A stretch of DNA of 64,000 nucleotides from Roseburia hominis A2-183 (GTDB lineage: Bacteria > Bacillota > Clostridia > Lachnospirales > Lachnospiraceae). Each line of letters begins with the position of its first letter. The stretch's first letter is position 1. Shown here piece by piece: positions 60,724-64,000 of the stretch. The translations under genes and the position numbers were made by a program. The DNA lies in NCBI RefSeq assembly GCF_000225345.1, contig NC_015977.1, forward strand, positions 151,501 through 215,500, given 5' to 3'. The notes beneath the pieces are model-generated. The model had not been told where the DNA came from. It did not search any database and saw only the letters and a list, made by a program, of their open reading frames with translations.

Positions 60724-61929
60724 ATGCACATATTGATGTACCGATGGAAAGCATATAATTACAGAGACATTGAGCAGACTTTTTTGCTGCTTGGACATAC
60801 GGTGGACAATATCGAACAGGAACTCGGAAGCTATGACGTAAGTCCTGAATTTGAGCGGGTGATCGAGGAGAAGATCCGGGGGACGCATTATGATATGGTA
60901 TTTACGGTGAACTATTTCCCATTGATCTCGAATGTATGTGAGCGCACAGGCGTGAAATATGTTTCCTGGACATGCGACAATCCGCTGATCAGTATGTACC
61001 ATGAATCGGTGTTCCACGCCTGCAATTACATTTTTACGTTTGATAAGACGAATTACCTGGAGTTCCGCGGGATGGGCGTAAAACATATCTGGTATCTCCC
61101 GCTGGCGGTAGATACGGAGCGGATGGATGCGCTGCTCGGGGCGCCGGAAAAACCGGAAAGACGGAATGCCACACAGGATTCGGAGATGCGGAAATACCGC
61201 GGAGATGTGGCGTTTGTGGGAAGCCTTTATGAACGCAATTCCTATGACAAGATCAAAAACAGGCTGCCGGAGTATTTAAGGGGATATTTTGACGCTGTTA
61301 TGGAGGCGCAGCTTAACATCAGCGGAGCAAATATCGTGGAGCCGATGCTGACCACGAACATTCTCGAACAGCTGCAGGAATATTTTCAGCTGGAAAAATC
61401 CGAGGGATCTTTTTCGGATCTGGGGCTGATTTTCCAGACGACCGTGCTTGGATTCAAGATTGCAGAGATCGAGCGGAGAAGAGCGCTGATTGAGCTGTCA
61501 AAGCATTACAGGGTCAATGTTTACAGCAACAGCGATGTCAGTGATCTGCTGCGGATTCAGTATTGCGGGTCAGTGGACTACTGGAGTGAGATGCCGAAGG
61601 TCTTCCGCATGTCGAAGATCAATCTGAATTTTACGATACCGAACATCAAGAGCGGCATTCCGCTGCGCATCTGGGATGTACTTGGCTGCGGGGGCTTTCT
61701 TCTGACGAACTACCAGGCAGAGATTCCGTACTATTTCAAGGAGGGGGAAGACCTCGTCTGCTTTGATGGTCTGGAAGACCTGTGTGAGAAAGTGGGGTAC
61801 TATCTGGAACACGAGGAGGAGCGTAAGCGGATTGCATGGAACGGGTACCACAAGGTGCGGGAGAAGCACTCTTATATAGAAAGAATCCACACCATTCTGG
61901 ATACGGTTGCAGGTGAAGACGCAAAATAA
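60724..61929 (+). CDS. CgeB/DUF3880-type glycosyltransferase (type A)
   Basis: A 401-residue type A enzyme: MHILMYRWKAYNYRDIEQTF, VFTVNYFPLISNVCERTGVK, DVAFVGSLYERNS, then KINLNFTIPNIKSGIPLRIW, GGFLLTNYQAEIPYYFKEGE, DLVCFDGLEDL and YYLEHEEERKRIAWNG. It is the last rightward gene before the third giant palindrome and the FliD-like gene. It probably transfers a sugar to the flagellin glycan. Confidence 0.85.
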   Translation: MHILMYRWKAYNYRDIEQTFLLLGHTVDNIEQELGSYDVSPEFERVIEEKIRGTHYDMVFTVNYFPLISNVCERTGVKYVSWTCDNPLISMYHESVFHACNYIFTFDKTNYLEFRGMGVKHIWYLPLAVDTERMDALLGAPEKPERRNATQDSEMRKYRGDVAFVGSLYERNSYDKIKNRLPEYLRGYFDAVMEAQLNISGANIVEPMLTTNILEQLQEYFQLEKSEGSFSDLGLIFQTTVLGFKIAEIERRRALIELSKHYRVNVYSNSDVSDLLRIQYCGSVDYWSEMPKVFRMSKINLNFTIPNIKSGIPLRIWDVLGCGGFLLTNYQAEIPYYFKEGEDLVCFDGLEDLCEKVGYYLEHEEERKRIAWNGYHKVREKHSYIERIHTILDTVAGEDAK

Positions 61930-61961
61930 ATAGGTGGCGGCGCACTGCCGGACCGCGCTAA

Positions 61962-62598
61962 TTAAAAGGAACTGCCGCAATAAGCATATCGTGCTTTGGG
62001 CTGATAAGTAATATTATAAGAAACAGATACTTAAAAGTTCCAGATAACCATGCGGCGGCAAATTCTGATCGCAAAATCCGGTATTTCTAACCATGCCGCA
62101 GCTGGCATCCGTGATGATCCGTGTCTTTCCAAGTTTGGAGCACTCCACGGACTGTGTGCGCAAGCCAGCAGACAATTTTAGGACTTTTGTGTGTGTCCCT
62201 TGCGGCACCAGACAACAGATGGCATAAATGCCATCTTTATGTCGAACAAAACATAACCGCGCGAAGCCGATGTTTGAGTTGCCATCTGCCATATTTTTAA
62301 TAGCAGATGGCAACGAGTTTCGGTTCGCGCGGTTTTATATTGTCTGTGAAGAGGTGCCATTAGGGACACCAGAAAGTCCGCTCATTGTCTGTGGCTTGTC
62401 GGACACACTCCGTGAGTGTCCAAACGTGGCCAAGACACGGAATGGGATGCCAGCCACGGCAAGGAAGAAATACGTGAATTTTTCTTCAAAGAATTTCCCG
62501 CCGTCTGTTTATTCTGGAACTTTTTTGTTCTCTGGTATTTCTGTAATAATAATTATCACCCCAAAGCAGTCTATGCGTATTGCGGCAATTCCTTTTAA
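61962..62598. repeat. Giant palindromic element, copy 3 (convergent junction)
   Basis: About 637 bp between a rightward CgeB-type gene and the leftward FliD-like gene. The outer arms begin TTAAAAGG (61962) and end CCTTTTAA (62598), overlapping the FliD-like stop codon (62595-62597). Next come AACTGCCGCAATAAGCATA and its near-inverse, then a GATAAGTAATATTATAAGAA block with a matching inverse. The middle stem GCCGCAGCTGGCATC pairs with GATGCCAGCCACGGC. The apical helix TTGCCATCTGC (62279-62289) pairs perfectly with GCAGATGGCAA (62303-62313). Same orientation as copy 2. The central ACCGCGCGAA / TTCGCGCGGT hairpin is kept. Confidence 0.92.
62217..62236. other. Extra nested hairpin in palindrome copy 3
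   Basis: AGATGGCAT (62217-62225) and ATGCCATCT (62228-62236) form a perfect palindrome in the left arm that copies 1 and 2 lack. It accounts for much of the added length of this copy. Confidence 0.6.
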
Positions 62599-63896
62599 CA
62601 ATAGGTATCAAGCATCAGACCGGAATACACCGAAGAGTGATAAGCCGCCGCAAAATTGTGCCCCGGATTCTTGTAGGCAATCAGGACTTTGCTGACATAG
62701 CTGATCGGGTCGATGGAAGCCTGGGTGGCTTTGCGTTGAAGACCGTTTTTGAAATTATTCAGGGTATGAAAACTTTCGCGCGCGTCTGGTGCGGAAACGG
62801 CGTCGGTCAACAGGCTCTTGTCAATATGGATCGATCCGTCCTGCTGCAGATTTAGCCCGATGGATTCCAACTCGTTGAAATAGGACTTTGCAACGCTCTC
62901 CATATCGTGGAGAAGCTTGCCGGACTCCTGACTGCCGTGGTAATTGTGACCGAGCTGTATCATGTTGTTGTAGACGTTGACCAGCGACTGCACATTGTCT
63001 GCGATCGCATCCGTATCCGCTTTGAAGCCGATCGTTGCGGTTTCCCCGCCAGCACTGGGGGCTTTCAGCGTCAGTTCAAAAGCGTTGTTGACGGTAAATG
63101 TGTTGGACAGTGACGAATGTTCGGTACCGTTTAACAAAAAGAGCGAATTGACCGGCATTTCCGTGATATCATTGATGCCAAGCGTGCGCATGGCACGTAT
63201 GGAACCGCTGTCCGGCGCCGGCATAATCTCAAACAGGTACTGCTCGTTATCGCTGAGACCGGTCTGCTGCGACGTGATGGAAAGCGCATTCTGTCCGCGG
63301 TCGTTGGAGACCAGTGTGGCGTTTAAGCCGATATTGGCATTGTTGATCAGCCGCATGATCTTGCGCTGCACGGTCTCGTTGGTGTCCCTGCCGCTGATTG
63401 TGTACTGGAATTCATAAGAACTCAGATTGGTATTCAAGTCGAAGCTGTAATTGCCCGGCACAAAGTCGCTTGCGCCCGGGGCAAGATAGACGCCGCGGTT
63501 GACCTGCGGTGTGGCGAGACGTTCTACCGTCACATCGAACTGCTTGGAGTTGTCCGCGTCCATGTTCGAGCCGATGTACTGCACACTCACAGCGTCCTCA
63601 TCAGAAGACTGCGCAATTTTCCGGGAAAAAGCGTGTTCCGCATTGTCGTCCGGAGCATTGTTTGAAAGCGCCGCGATAAAATTCTCGATCGAGCGGGCCT
63701 GCTCCTTGATGTCGATGGCAAAACGGCCGGTATCCCTGGTAAAATTGATTTTGTAAAGGGGGGAATCTTTATTAACTTTGACAATATTATTGTATACGGC
63801 GCGCAGCTGGCTTTTTTTGTGCGTGTCGTAGCGAGACGTGCCGGAACCGGCATAAGTGCTCAGGTAATACTGATAGGCACTGTCGATGACTGCCAT
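62595..63896 (-). CDS. Divergent FliD-like flagellar cap protein
   Basis: A 433-residue protein. It has FliD-like features in the second half: QSLVNVYNNMIQLGHNYHGS, a GKLLHDMESVAKSYFNELES helix, then SIGLNLQQDGSIHIDKSLL, the pattern of the FliD C-terminal domain. The N-terminus (MAVIDSAYQYYLSTYAGSGT, SRYDTHKKSQLRAVYNNIVK) is unlike canonical FliD. The C-terminus (YHSSVYSGLMLDTYC) lacks the long coiled coil seen at the left edge of the window and ends in Cys. The start at 63896 is set by AGGAGGG 6 bases upstream; a 14-codon extension is rejected. It could be a variant cap or another hook-associated protein. Its end is overlapped by palindrome copy 3. Confidence 0.72.
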   Translation of the reverse strand: MAVIDSAYQYYLSTYAGSGTSRYDTHKKSQLRAVYNNIVKVNKDSPLYKINFTRDTGRFAIDIKEQARSIENFIAALSNNAPDDNAEHAFSRKIAQSSDEDAVSVQYIGSNMDADNSKQFDVTVERLATPQVNRGVYLAPGASDFVPGNYSFDLNTNLSSYEFQYTISGRDTNETVQRKIMRLINNANIGLNATLVSNDRGQNALSITSQQTGLSDNEQYLFEIMPAPDSGSIRAMRTLGINDITEMPVNSLFLLNGTEHSSLSNTFTVNNAFELTLKAPSAGGETATIGFKADTDAIADNVQSLVNVYNNMIQLGHNYHGSQESGKLLHDMESVAKSYFNELESIGLNLQQDGSIHIDKSLLTDAVSAPDARESFHTLNNFKNGLQRKATQASIDPISYVSKVLIAYKNPGHNFAAAYHSSVYSGLMLDTYC

Positions 63897-63923
63897 TGGA
63901 ATCCCTCCTTTCTTCCATGAAAT

Positions 63924-63941
63924 CATATGCCTTCGCATATG
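63924..63941 (-). other. Leader hairpin of the FliD-like gene
   Basis: CATATGC / GCATATG arms with a four-base loop, about 28 bases upstream of the ATG on the minus strand. No clear promoter could be assigned before the window edge. Confidence 0.4.
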
Positions 63942-64000
63942 CAGGGATATAAATCCGTTTATATTGCTTCCTACTTATATATAATGAAACTGTATTTTTG

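Noticed and set aside
59406..60731. Long antisense frames under real genes, such as 441 codons on the minus strand here, 378 codons at 16470-17606 and 379 codons at 30420-31559.
   Set aside because: Each lies opposite a gene with clear family motifs, has arginine/histidine-rich or cysteine-rich composition typical of antisense frames and matches no known domain.
4452..62598. The palindromes as ordinary MITEs of a known insertion sequence.
   Set aside because: The end sequences differ between copies, no clear target-site duplication is visible and the whole length, not only the ends, is self-complementary. A mobile origin is still possible.
1..64000. CRISPR arrays, rRNA, tRNA genes, riboswitches and intact insertion sequences.
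   Set aside because: No short regularly spaced repeats, no tRNA-like cloverleaf or rRNA sequence, no recognised riboswitch core and no transposase gene were seen by eye; a covariance search was not possible.

Overview
The window reads as a flagellar glycosylation island from a motile Gram-positive gut Firmicute, most likely a Lachnospiraceae member of the Roseburia / Agathobacter (Eubacterium rectale) type. This is inferred from the short 270-residue flagellin, FliD-FliS gene order, Bacillus-type sigma-28 (SigD) promoters (TAAA-N16-CCGATAT), AGGAGG ribosome sites and many CgeB/DUF3880-type glycosyltransferases. No rRNA, tRNA, CRISPR array or intact insertion sequence was recognised.

Layout. 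1-2.3 kb: end of fliD, fliS, a FlgN/FliT-like chaperone and the main flagellin with a perfect sigma-28 promoter and a terminator. 2.3-4.5 kb: a small helical protein and a Maf (DUF115) flagellin glycosyltransferase. 5-35.7 kb: glycosyltransferases interleaved with a complete but scattered pseudaminic acid pathway (pseB, pseC, a fused pseH, pseG, pseI, pseF) plus a PseA/HisH/HisF amidotransferase set that should make an acetamidino form. 35.8-38.5 kb: a WbdD-like methyltransferase/kinase and a second, divergent flagellin with its own promoter and terminator. 38.5-46 kb: a LicC-like cytidylyltransferase fused to a PLP enzyme, heptose genes (fused hddC-gmhB, hddA), methyltransferases and a radical-SAM/SPASM protein. 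46-55.4 kb (AT-rich): two more glycosyltransferases, then a Dlt-like cassette (three tandem Rossmann-SGNH-like proteins, a carrier protein, an amino-acid adenylating enzyme) and gmhA, which completes GDP-D,D-heptose synthesis. 55.5-62 kb: glycosyltransferases, a YjbR-family gene and an AAA/PD-(D/E)XK protein. 62.6-63.9 kb: a divergent FliD-like gene on the minus strand.

Roughly 22 glycosyltransferase modules are present. With three nucleotide-sugar or substituent routes (CMP-Pse, GDP-heptose, probably a CDP-amino alcohol) and many methyl-, acetyl- and perhaps aminoacyl-transferases, they imply a long, heavily decorated flagellin glycan.

The most unusual feature is a family of three giant imperfect palindromes (about 590, 577 and 637 bp). 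Each fills the gap between two convergent genes and runs into at least one of their stop codons. Their arms differ between copies but stay complementary within a copy (covariation in at least three helices), so the fold itself appears to be conserved. A fourth convergent junction has no gap and no element. The three divergent junctions carry compact back-to-back promoters: two sigma-A type with overlapping -10 boxes and one sigma-28 type with overlapping -35 boxes. A sigma-28 promoter followed about 90 nt later by an intrinsic terminator (41.09-41.21 kb) may make a small RNA.
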